Shown here: positions 16,871-24,120 of the stretch, in pieces | How positions within the stretch are numbered: the stretch's first letter is position 1 | Layout: every line of letters starts with the position of its first letter | Assembly (NCBI GenBank): GCA_946482545.1 | Contig: CAMLRX010000002.1 | Location: forward strand, 3,560-67,559 | Reading direction: 5' to 3' | DNA length: 64,000 nucleotides | Source: an uncultured Flavihumibacter sp. | Lineage (GTDB): Bacteria > Bacteroidota > Bacteroidia > Chitinophagales > Chitinophagaceae | Made by a program: the position numbers and the translations under genes | The notes under the pieces: model-generated | Databases searched by the model: none | What the model was told of the DNA's origin: nothing | The model's input: the letters and a program-made list of their open reading frames with translations, nothing else

Positions 16871-16992
16871 CGTCTCTTTGCGTCCCTAAATCCTTGCGTC
16901 CTTGCGTGAAAAGCAATAACAAAACAAAACAGCCCCAGAAACACCTCATCACTTAGCGCCTGCGAGGTATGAAGCAGCTCGCCTTTGCGAGA
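16871..16992. repeat. Dispersed intergenic repeat (TTGCGTCCTTGCGTGAAA / TGCGAGG type)
   Basis: The gap after the response regulator holds CTTTGCGTCCCTAAATCC, CTTGCGTCCTTGCGTGAAA and a degenerate GCGCCTGCGAGGTATGAAG unit. Related sequence occurs at 23440-23517, 31098-31186 (opposite orientation) and 31370-31465. Confidence 0.6.
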
Positions 16993-17010
16993 TACAATCA
17001 ATGCGAGCAA

Positions 17011-18930
17011 CTACAACTTCTCCGACAACACCCTTATCAACTCCTTTGAATTCGCCAGCATCAACCGCATATCAGATGCGGAATGCACAGGTGCATACAG
17101 CGCCATCTCGCAATCACTCAGAATGCCCGTGGCGGTAGCGGTTTCTTCCGCACCCACACCTGCAGCCGTAAGCTTTTGCACCAGTGTCCTTTTGTTGCGT
17201 TCACTGCCTGTAAGCGATAATTTTTGAGAGAAGAACTGCCATACCTGGTTGCCCATGGCCTGGTAAAAACCCTTGCTATCGCCAGCGAGAATCATTTCTT
17301 CCAATGGTGTCCAGTTTACGGGAACATCTTCTTTCACCGGAATTGGCGCAACAGGCTCCTGAACCATTACCGGCGCGGGTTCTGTAACAACGGGAGCAAC
17401 GGTTGGTTTTTTAACCTGTACGACCTTTGTGGCTTTTCTTTTATTGTTCCAGGCAAAATAACCCAGCACCAGCACAAGCAGGAGTGCGGCACCCATCAGC
17501 AGTTTGATGATGGTGCTGCTGTCTATAGTGCTTTCTGTTGGGGCATTGCTGACCGCTTTTTTTCCGTAATTCGCGCCCATCGCCACATCCAGACTTAGCG
17601 CAGCGGTTTCTGCCGTTACATACTTTTTGCTCTTAGGGTCGAAGTACGCGAACTGAACCGGCGGTATGGTAAAGTGCCCGGTATCGGAAGGCGTGAAAAC
17701 ATATCTGAACTGCTTGGTCCCTGCAATCGGCGCTTCCTGCTTGTTGATGTTTTCTTCGGCGGAGGGATCGAATGCGTCGAAAGAAGCGGGCCAGTTCACG
17801 ACCGGCGCGGTGATCATGGGAAAATTGCCGGCGCCTTCCAGGGTGAGCACCAGTGTACCCGATTTCCCGGTGGCGATGCCATCCGCTTCCAGTGCCGCTT
17901 TCAACGTAAACTGCCCTACGGCTCCGGTAAAAGCAGCGGGCTTGTTTTCTTCGGGCAGCGGCAATACATTTACTTCCATGGGCTTGCTGCTGAGCGTGAG
18001 CGTATGTTCTTCCGCCTCGCCCATTGGCACATCGTTAAAGAACTCGCGTACCAGGTCGTCCATGGTTCTTCCCGGCCTTTGCTGTTCAATATTCTGATAA
18101 AACAATACTTTGTTCTCTACCTCAACGGGTTCCAGCGTTACCTTCCCCGCTTGTAACGGGTAAAGCTGTGTTTTACGGATGTAATAAACGTTGTAGTCTT
18201 TTCCGTTCAGCGTTTCTGTTCTGGCGTGGGACGATTCCGGGTCCACCATATCGTACACGCTGAAGCCATTCAACGATGGGCGTTTGGTCACTTTCGATTC
18301 AGATTGAAGTCTTGTATACAGTTTGTACGTGGCAACAACGGGTTCACCCACATAACACTGGCTCCGGTCGATATCCGCTTTAACGAAAAGGTTTCCGCGG
18401 ATTTTATCAATGGCGTTCTCTCCGGGTTTAAGATAGAGTTCTTTGCTGCTGGGCCTTACATCATCCCAGGAGGGGCGTGGGGTAGGCACAACAGCAGTAA
18501 CGGGCGGCCTTCCGGTACTGCCCGCAAACACTTCGACCTGGATGTTCTGTGACCTTATTTTTTTTCCGCCTATCACCGCGGAAGCGCCTGGAATGGTGAA
18601 TTTGCCCGTCTTTTTTGCCTGAAGAATATAGGCCACAAAAACATATTGAGACACCTTCCCATTCATGATGCTGGTGGATTCTCCCTGCGAGGGGCCCTGC
18701 AATACGGTAAAGCCGTTGAATTCGGGCTCCTGGAAGCTGCTGATGGATTCAGCATTCTCAATAATGTATTCTACCCGGAAAGGGTCTTCCCTGCCAATTT
18801 TCTTGCTCTGAATCCTTGTTTCAAACTTCACCTGGGCCGTGGTTGCGAACGAACACAGCAAGGTGCACAGGACCAGTAAAGAACGGTAGTGTAATATTGC
18901 TCCGATAATGATAGGTTTTACAGTCTTCAT
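17011..18930 (-). CDS. BatD-like membrane protein
   Basis: 639 residues from ATG 18930, which puts a signal peptide (MKTVKPIIIG...ATTAQ) at the N-terminus; longer starts add a non-hydrophobic leader. Most of the protein is periplasmic beta-sandwich domains of the BatD/oxygen-tolerance family (VEYIIENAESISSF, YVFVAYILQAKKTGKFTIP, RYVFTPSDTGHFTIPPV). One membrane helix (about 500-520) and a cytoplasmic helical tail follow. BatD normally sits in a moxR-batABCDE operon in Bacteroidota. Here it stands alone, since none of moxR, batA or batB is adjacent, so it may be a paralogue with a separate role. Confidence 0.8.
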   Translation of the reverse strand: MKTVKPIIIGAILHYRSLLVLCTLLCSFATTAQVKFETRIQSKKIGREDPFRVEYIIENAESISSFQEPEFNGFTVLQGPSQGESTSIMNGKVSQYVFVAYILQAKKTGKFTIPGASAVIGGKKIRSQNIQVEVFAGSTGRPPVTAVVPTPRPSWDDVRPSSKELYLKPGENAIDKIRGNLFVKADIDRSQCYVGEPVVATYKLYTRLQSESKVTKRPSLNGFSVYDMVDPESSHARTETLNGKDYNVYYIRKTQLYPLQAGKVTLEPVEVENKVLFYQNIEQQRPGRTMDDLVREFFNDVPMGEAEEHTLTLSSKPMEVNVLPLPEENKPAAFTGAVGQFTLKAALEADGIATGKSGTLVLTLEGAGNFPMITAPVVNWPASFDAFDPSAEENINKQEAPIAGTKQFRYVFTPSDTGHFTIPPVQFAYFDPKSKKYVTAETAALSLDVAMGANYGKKAVSNAPTESTIDSSTIIKLLMGAALLLVLVLGYFAWNNKRKATKVVQVKKPTVAPVVTEPAPVMVQEPVAPIPVKEDVPVNWTPLEEMILAGDSKGFYQAMGNQVWQFFSQKLSLTGSERNKRTLVQKLTAAGVGAEETATATGILSDCEMALYAPVHSASDMRLMLANSKELIRVLSEKL

Positions 18931-19014
18931 TGCACACGGTATCAGCATACGCCGCTTACAAAGATAAATTTCGCGCATGGGCAGCATCGGTTAAAAATGC
19001 GTTAAAAACCTGGC

Positions 19015-19728
19015 TCAGAGATCACCGAGTTGTGGCCTTAGTACAATTTCTTCCACACAAGCCTGGGGGGAGAGGGCTGCTGCGGCTACCATCATCTTCG
19101 CGATGTCGGCTGCTTCCATGATGCGTTCGGGGTCAACACCCGATCCTTCCCAGGAAGCCGTGAAGGCCGCGCCGGGGATCACATGGGTTACCTTAATGCC
19201 GTGTGGCTTCATCTCTTCCCGGAGGTTTTTGGAGAAGCCGAGCAATGCGAACTTGGAGATGCTATAGGCGCCGCCGTTACTGTACGCGTGGAGGGAAGCG
19301 ATAGAACAGATGTTGAAAATGTGTCCGCTGCCCCTTTGCATCAGCTCACCAATCAGGGCACGGGTTAAATGATAGGCGCTGAAGAGGTTTACGTTCAGCA
19401 TGGTTTCAAGTGTATTTTCCGGTTCATCGTGCACGCTTCCCGGCAGAAAAACACCGGCGTTGTTGACGAGAATATCCGGTACAATGCCTGTTTCTTTCAC
19501 CCATTCCGACAGTCCATCCACACCTGCTTTTGAGCCGAGGTCAAAATGTTTGCCCCTGATCTCGTTGTTGGGAAACTTTGTGATGAGCGTTTCCATGGCT
19601 TTGTACAGCGCCATGTCTGACCGGGAACTAAGGAGCAGGTTATAGCCTTGTTTTGCGAATGCTTCAGCAATGGCGTAACCGAATCCTTTGGATGCGCCTG
19701 TGATGAGTATGGTGGGTGTTTGGGACAT
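19015..19728 (-). CDS. Short-chain dehydrogenase/reductase (classical SDR)
   Basis: 237 residues. The cofactor motif is TGASKGFGYAIA (about residues 11-22), with NNAG, the catalytic Ser region ICSIASLHAYSNG and YSISK (Tyr and Lys). The serine-to-tyrosine spacing is normal for an active enzyme. The substrate is unknown; the closest-looking group is that of 3-ketoacyl reductase-like or sepiapterin reductase-like proteins. The gene ends 85 bp beyond the divergent-side BatD start and begins 18 bp before the end of the AbiE toxin gene, so read-through from that operon is possible. Confidence 0.88.
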   Translation of the reverse strand: MSQTPTILITGASKGFGYAIAEAFAKQGYNLLLSSRSDMALYKAMETLITKFPNNEIRGKHFDLGSKAGVDGLSEWVKETGIVPDILVNNAGVFLPGSVHDEPENTLETMLNVNLFSAYHLTRALIGELMQRGSGHIFNICSIASLHAYSNGGAYSISKFALLGFSKNLREEMKPHGIKVTHVIPGAAFTASWEGSGVDPERIMEAADIAKMMVAAAALSPQACVEEIVLRPQLGDL

Positions 19729-19746
19729 AGTTGTGATTGAGGGGTT

Positions 19747-20736
19747 TTAAAATTGTGTCGTTATAGCATCCCAACGAACAGTCGAGAGTCTTTGTTTGAT
19801 TTTTTGTAGTGTTTGTAATATGTCGTTAGCTGCAGGAAAATCATTTCCAAACACCATTGCCCTGAACTGATGCTCATATACGGGACGCATATATTCCCAG
19901 GGAACAGTTGGGTCTTTAAAAATAAGGGACTCATTTGGATGAAAACGTAGCCATTGATGGTTAGACTTGTAACTCACCATATCATCTTTCCCCACCTTAA
20001 TCAACATAGCGTTGAAGTCTTCAGAATTAAAATAGTTTAAAAACTTGGTCACCTTCAATAATTGATGAAGGTCGTAAGCATGTCTTACTTTAAGCTTTAA
20101 ATCTTCCAAAGGTTGCGCTCCGTAGGAAAAGCGGACCAAACTCATGATTTTCTCGCAGATCGTTCTAACAGGCAGCAGCACCTTTCCTGGAAAAGGCAAC
20201 AGGTTATATTCCTGTGCCAATTCCTGTTGCCCGTTTCTTACCATCATTTCATAAATAAAAGAGGCAATTGGCATTTCGGTATAAGGTTCAAAATAACCGA
20301 GCCACGTAGCTTCAATAATAATCTGCTCCCGAACGTGGCCGTAATCGCCGGAGAATTGCTTTTTATATTCATGAGCGGTTTTTCTATTCATACCCATCTT
20401 CACTGTAACAGTGGGAACATTCACTTCCTGCAGGACATTGGAGACGGCCGCTCCGATCATTTTTATTTTCGCATTCAACCTGTTATTAGATTCTCCTGCT
20501 CTCCTCAATACCACCAGGTCAATATCCTCAGAAAATCGGTTGATGGCGCCAAAGCACTTCAGTAATGAAGTGCCGCCTTTGAAAACAGTGTCCGCACCTA
20601 TTTCACTTTTGAATATAGAAAACAACGCAAACGTGACCCAATAATCTTTCTCAATAAATATTTCGGGGATGCCTATGTCCTGCGCCGTAAACTGTATTGC
20701 CTGCCTGAATAATTCTTCATTTTCATGTAGCGTCAT
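19747..20736 (-). CDS. AbiEii/AbiGii-type nucleotidyltransferase toxin
   Basis: 329 residues. The nucleotidyltransferase signature KGGTSLLKCFGAINRFSEDIDLVV (residues about 54-77) contains the GG(T)S motif and the DxD metal ligands (SEDIDL). The second acidic and helical parts of the AbiEii fold follow. AbiEii toxins are the effector half of type IV toxin-antitoxin and phage-defence systems; related MenT toxins add nucleotides to tRNA acceptor ends. The start overlaps the end of the upstream antitoxin gene by 14 bp, indicating translational coupling. The region looks more AT-rich than its neighbours, consistent with transfer. No integrase is nearby. Confidence 0.88.
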   Translation of the reverse strand: MTLHENEELFRQAIQFTAQDIGIPEIFIEKDYWVTFALFSIFKSEIGADTVFKGGTSLLKCFGAINRFSEDIDLVVLRRAGESNNRLNAKIKMIGAAVSNVLQEVNVPTVTVKMGMNRKTAHEYKKQFSGDYGHVREQIIIEATWLGYFEPYTEMPIASFIYEMMVRNGQQELAQEYNLLPFPGKVLLPVRTICEKIMSLVRFSYGAQPLEDLKLKVRHAYDLHQLLKVTKFLNYFNSEDFNAMLIKVGKDDMVSYKSNHQWLRFHPNESLIFKDPTVPWEYMRPVYEHQFRAMVFGNDFPAANDILQTLQKIKQRLSTVRWDAITTQF

Positions 20737-21457
20737 TGAAATACCAGTTTTCAGCGTTTGGAATAATCATGGAAATGCCAGCCATTTTATACCTCGTTAC
20801 AGGGTTTAAGGTTTGATGCAGCTTCTTCGCCAAAAGGTCTTTTCCTGTCTGTTCAAGGATGGCGCCAGCTAATGCGCGTGCAGAGGCGGGATATTTGAGC
20901 AGGAGTTCCACCATTATTTTTTGATCGGTGGCTGACAAACCTTTTATAAGCGTGAGGAGCCGGGCAACAGAAGAAAGCACTGGAACATCTGGTATTTGCC
21001 TTATATACCTGATGGAGTCCAGTATTTGGAGTAATGGAATATTCTCTTTGGTAATTTCATTCTTCTGCCGCACAAATGAGATCGTATAACGGTCCCGTTT
21101 TAATATTGAGCGAACATCATTTTTGCCGATTTGAATGGTATTACTGACCTGAGTTGTTAATCCTAACTTATTATAAACTGAATATCCTGTAAGATAGCCC
21201 GTTACCTTTTCTCCGTCTTCCAGCAAATCTTTTACAACCTGATACAAATCAGGCTCCAGCTTCCCAAATACCGTCTGTTCCGCTTTGTAATACCTGCCCT
21301 TCGCAAGCTTAGACAACTTACCAGCTTCCACCATCCTGTTGAGCGCTTTTATGGTGGCCTCGCGCTGTTCAGGGCTTTTTAAAAAACTGGTATAAGAAAA
21401 TACCTCACCGGGGGGGAGTTTCTCTATTTGCTTTGATATAAATGCTGTCGTATTCAT
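20723..21457 (-). CDS. AbiEi-like antitoxin (DUF6088-type, winged helix)
   Basis: 244 residues from ATG 21457, chosen because a TATATTTG promoter element sits 11 nt upstream. The N-terminal winged-helix segment (FISKQIEKLPPGEVFSYTSF, then EATIKALNRMVEAGKLSKLAKGRYYK) resembles DUF6088/AbiEi antitoxins. The C-terminal part (residues 75 onward) has the GYLTGYSVYNKLGLTTQV segment found in that group. AbiEi proteins neutralise the toxin and repress their own operon by binding inverted repeats; a perfect 14-bp inverted repeat lies just upstream. The toxin gene overlaps its end by 14 bp. Confidence 0.8.
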   Translation of the reverse strand: MNTTAFISKQIEKLPPGEVFSYTSFLKSPEQREATIKALNRMVEAGKLSKLAKGRYYKAEQTVFGKLEPDLYQVVKDLLEDGEKVTGYLTGYSVYNKLGLTTQVSNTIQIGKNDVRSILKRDRYTISFVRQKNEITKENIPLLQILDSIRYIRQIPDVPVLSSVARLLTLIKGLSATDQKIMVELLLKYPASARALAGAILEQTGKDLLAKKLHQTLNPVTRYKMAGISMIIPNAENWYFNDAT

Positions 21458-21468
21458 TTTTCTGCATG

Positions 21469-21476
21469 CAAATATA
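21469..21476 (-). promoter_or_regulatory. -7 promoter element of the AbiE operon
   Basis: TATATTTG on the minus strand, exact match to TAnnTTTG, 11 nt before the antitoxin ATG at 21457. The expected -33 TTG falls inside the upstream palindrome. Confidence 0.6.
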
Positions 21477-21482
21477 AACAGA

Positions 21483-21514
21483 ATGTCCAGTTTTTTATAC
21501 AAAAAACTGGACAT
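21483..21514. promoter_or_regulatory. Perfect palindromic operator candidate of the AbiE operon
   Basis: Arms ATGTCCAGTTTTTT and AAAAAACTGGACAT match perfectly over 14 bp with a 4-bp spacer. The element covers the likely -33 region of the antitoxin promoter and lies between the antitoxin gene and the divergent HAD gene. It fits an autoregulatory binding site for the AbiEi winged helix. A transcribed hairpin is less likely because it lies upstream of the -7 element. Confidence 0.6.
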
Positions 21515-21551
21515 GTGAGCATGCTTCCAGTTGTATTCTCACCGTCCTCCT

Positions 21552-21559
21552 TATCTTTG
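21552..21559 (+). promoter_or_regulatory. -7 promoter element of the HAD gene
   Basis: TATCTTTG ends 3 nt before the ATG at 21563, so transcription should start at or next to the start codon. Confidence 0.55.
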
Positions 21560-21562
21560 CGC

Positions 21563-22258
21563 ATGAAATACTCCCATCTTTTCTTTGACCTCGACCACAC
21601 CCTCTGGGACTTCGAAGCCAATTCACGCCTCACGCTGCAGGAGCTCTTCCTTCAACTCGATCTTCCCGCAAAAGGCATAAAAGATTTTGATTCCTTCCAC
21701 CAAAAATACCTCTACCACAACGACCGCCTCTGGGAAAGATACCGCAAGGGATTTGTTAAGCAGGATGAACTCCGTTGGAAAAGAATGTGGCTCACCCTGC
21801 TGGATTTTAAGATCGGAGACGAAAAACTCGCCCGCGAAATGGCCCGCCTTTTTCTCGCGGGATTACCCACCCGAAACCTGCTTTTCCCCGGAACATTGGA
21901 ACTGCTCGAGTACCTGCGTTCCAAAAACTACCAACTGCACCTCATCACCAATGGGTTTGAAGACGTGCAGCACAGCAAACTAAAGTATTCCGGGTTATCC
22001 CCTTATTTCGGGGAAGTGATTACTTCTGAAGGTTCCAACAGCCTCAAGCCCAACAAAGAGATTTTCGATTTCGCTTTCAGGAAAACGGGTGCCGCCCCTG
22101 AAAAAAGCATCATGATAGGAGATAGTATAGAAGCGGACATGGAAGGCGCGAAGAATGCAGGTATCGATCATATATTCGTGAACCACACGGCGGTGAAAAC
22201 CGATTTCAGGGCCACGCATACGGTGTATTCCCTGCCTGAACTGCACACGATTTTTTAA
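21563..22258 (+). CDS. HAD-superfamily hydrolase, YjjG-like 5'-nucleotidase
   Basis: 231 residues from ATG 21563, which places the nucleophile motif FFDLDHTLWD at residues 7-16. Starting at an upstream GTG would add residues encoded by promoter DNA. Motif II is the Thr in LITNG, motif III the Lys in LKPNKEIF, and motif IV the Asp pair in GDSIEADMEGA. The cap is all-helical (subclass I). The YjjG branch (noncanonical pyrimidine nucleotidase) shares the FDLDHTLWDF start, so a house-cleaning nucleotidase role in the cytoplasm is likely. It is divergent from the AbiE operon. Confidence 0.88.
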   Translation: MKYSHLFFDLDHTLWDFEANSRLTLQELFLQLDLPAKGIKDFDSFHQKYLYHNDRLWERYRKGFVKQDELRWKRMWLTLLDFKIGDEKLAREMARLFLAGLPTRNLLFPGTLELLEYLRSKNYQLHLITNGFEDVQHSKLKYSGLSPYFGEVITSEGSNSLKPNKEIFDFAFRKTGAAPEKSIMIGDSIEADMEGAKNAGIDHIFVNHTAVKTDFRATHTVYSLPELHTIF

Positions 22259-22282
22259 CCGGCTCATCCCCCCGAAAAAGAC

Positions 22283-22290
22283 TAATTTTG
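22283..22290 (+). promoter_or_regulatory. -7 promoter element of the deoxyhypusine synthase-like gene
   Basis: TAATTTTG matches TAnnTTTG, 25 nt before the ATG at 22316. Confidence 0.5.
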
Positions 22291-22315
22291 CCCGGTTCAA
22301 AAAACGATAAAGACA

Positions 22316-23290
22316 ATGAGTAAAGGACCCGTTTCACAGTTTATCACGCACCATTACCGCCATTTTAACGCCGCCGCACTGGTAGATGCCGCCAAAGGAT
22401 ATGAGACCCATCTCCTCGAAAACGGTAAAATGCTGGTTTCGCTGGCAGGCGCCATGAGTACCGCAGAACTGGGTGTTTCCCTCGCGGAAATGATCCGTCA
22501 GGATAAAATTCATATCATCAGTTGCACAGGCGCCAACCTGGAAGAAGACGTGATGAACCTGGTGGCCCACTCGCATTATAAGCGCATCCCCAACTACCGC
22601 GACCTTACACCCCAGGAAGAATGGGACCTGCTGGAGAACCACTATAACCGCGTAACCGATACCTGCATCCCCGAAGAAGAAGCGTTCCGCCGCCTCCAGA
22701 AGCACCTGGTGAAACAATGGAAAGACGCGGAAGCCAACGGCGAAAGGTTCTTCCCCCACGAGTTCCTGTACAAAACAGTATTGAGCGGAGAACTGGAACA
22801 ATATTATGAGATTGACCCCAAAGACAGTTGGATCGTAGCCGCAGCAGAAAAGAACCTGCCTATCGTAGTGCCAGGCTGGGAAGACAGTACCACCGGTAAC
22901 ATCTTCGCCAGCTATGTGATAAAAGGAGAACTGAAAGCCGATACGGTGAAAAGCGGTATCGAATACATGGTATGGCTGGCCGATTGGTACCGCCAGAATT
23001 CTGAAGGCAAAGGCGTGGGCTTCTTCCAGATCGGTGGCGGCATCGCCGGAGATTTCCCGATTTGCGTGGTGCCCATGATGTACCAGGACCTGGAATGGCA
23101 CGATGTTCCATTCTGGAGTTACTTCTGCCAGATATCAGATTCCACCACATCTTATGGTTCCTACTCCGGTGCCGTGCCCAACGAAAAAATCACCTGGGGT
23201 AAACTGGATATTCATACCCCCAAGTACATCGTGGAAAGCGATGCCACCATTGTGGCTCCGTTGATTTTCGCTTATCTGTTAGGCTGGTAG
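22316..23290 (+). CDS. Deoxyhypusine synthase family protein
   Basis: 324 residues. The family NAD-binding segments are visible (SLAGAMSTAELG, ISCTGANLEEDV, FFQIGGGIAGDFPICVVPMM), as is SGAVPNEKITWGKL, which holds the WGK lysine (Lys296). That lysine carries the aminobutyl group from spermidine in eukaryotic deoxyhypusine synthase. Bacteria lack eIF5A, so the acceptor cannot be the usual one. Bacterial members are often linked to polyamine metabolism and may make homospermidine or a related product. The catalytic lysine argues for a working aminobutyl transferase. A terminator follows at 23315, so the gene is probably a single transcription unit. Confidence 0.88.
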   Translation: MSKGPVSQFITHHYRHFNAAALVDAAKGYETHLLENGKMLVSLAGAMSTAELGVSLAEMIRQDKIHIISCTGANLEEDVMNLVAHSHYKRIPNYRDLTPQEEWDLLENHYNRVTDTCIPEEEAFRRLQKHLVKQWKDAEANGERFFPHEFLYKTVLSGELEQYYEIDPKDSWIVAAAEKNLPIVVPGWEDSTTGNIFASYVIKGELKADTVKSGIEYMVWLADWYRQNSEGKGVGFFQIGGGIAGDFPICVVPMMYQDLEWHDVPFWSYFCQISDSTTSYGSYSGAVPNEKITWGKLDIHTPKYIVESDATIVAPLIFAYLLGW

Positions 23291-23314
23291 GAAACTACTA
23301 TGCTTCAAACAATA

Positions 23315-23348
23315 AAAGCTGGCGTATCTAAAGAGATGCGCCAGCTTT
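23315..23348 (+). terminator. Intrinsic terminator
   Basis: Stem AAAGCTGGCG / TGCGCCAGCTTT with a loop rich in A, ending in TTTATTT. It begins 24 bp after the deoxyhypusine synthase-like stop codon. Confidence 0.75.
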
Positions 23349-23439
23349 ATTTCTGCTATATCAATACGTTTGAAATACTTTCCCGCAAACGGTACAAGTG
23401 TACTAACCATAACTTATCAGCCCACACACCTAAACCTGT

Positions 23440-23517
23440 CTGCGAGACTGCGAGGAACGAAGCACGAAGCAGTGCGTCTCTGCTTCTGCGAGGAACGAAG
23501 CAATCGCGTGAAACAAA
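23440..23517 (+). repeat. Dispersed repeat with two CTGCGAGGAACGAAGCA units
   Basis: Identical 17-mers at 23448-23464 and 23486-23502; the second runs on into ATCGCGTGAAAC. An inverted, diverged copy is at 31098-31186. The element fills the space between two convergent genes. Confidence 0.65.
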
Positions 23518-23537
23518 TTTACTCCTGACGCCGTAAC

Positions 23538-24017
23538 TCATTCCTTCCCGAACAACTCCCGCTTTGCCTCCAGCGCTTTCGCATCGCCCAACGGACGGAT
23601 CAGGTTGATGAGGATAATGGTTTTTACAATGATGCCCCTGAAAATGCTGGCCACTCCGGCCGAAGCGCCGTCTGAATAGCCCGTGGCTACTGCTCCCAAT
23701 ATAATAAAGGTGCAAAAAGTAATGATGCCCCACACAATGGCCGTGTATGGTTTTTTCTTTGTCCAGAATCCAAGGGCAACGAATATACCTGCTTCCACCA
23801 GTGCAATGGCCACCACTACTGAAATTGTGATCGCATCCAGGTCGGGTGTCATGAATAAACTGATCATTTCACCGACGAAGAATAATCCTGCGGCCCAGAA
23901 CAACGCGTTGCGTGCTTTTTTCACGCCCAGTTCATAGCCTTCCATTTCTATTTGTGTGAGGTCGGCCACATAAGAAGAGATCGTATCCTGATCGTTTTGC
24001 TGCGGTGTTTTTTCCAT
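23538..24017 (-). CDS. Small four-helix membrane protein of unknown function
   Basis: 159 residues. A charged cytoplasmic N-terminus (1-37) ends in GYELGVKKARNALFW. Four hydrophobic segments follow, at about 38-55, 63-83, 92-112 and 121-139, and then a basic C-terminal tail. The single-letter pattern resembles small uncharacterised integral membrane proteins of Bacteroidota, but I recognise no named family or catalytic motif. The gene starts 43 bp from a strong hairpin that ends the upstream M28 gene, so it probably has its own promoter. Downstream is a repeat-filled gap. Confidence 0.6.
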   Translation of the reverse strand: MEKTPQQNDQDTISSYVADLTQIEMEGYELGVKKARNALFWAAGLFFVGEMISLFMTPDLDAITISVVVAIALVEAGIFVALGFWTKKKPYTAIVWGIITFCTFIILGAVATGYSDGASAGVASIFRGIIVKTIILINLIRPLGDAKALEAKRELFGKE

Positions 24018-24060
24018 AAGAGGGTTGTTTGGCTACAAAATAGTAGCTGATCCCCTAAAA

Positions 24061-24101
24061 AAGAAATGTTGAACGCGGTATTTTCCGGTTCAACATTTCT
24101 T
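24061..24101 (-). terminator. Intrinsic terminator of the M28 peptidase gene
   Basis: Perfect 14-bp arms AAGAAATGTTGAAC / GTTCAACATTTCTT with an inner CGG/CCG pair. On the minus strand the stem runs into a T tract. It begins 20 bp after the M28 stop codon. Confidence 0.85.
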
Positions 24102-24120
24102 AATCGGGTAGCCTGGTTGT

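Noticed and set aside
19747..21514. AbiE operon as part of a larger mobile island
   Set aside because: No integrase, transposase, attachment repeat or tRNA is visible next to it; only base composition hints at transfer.
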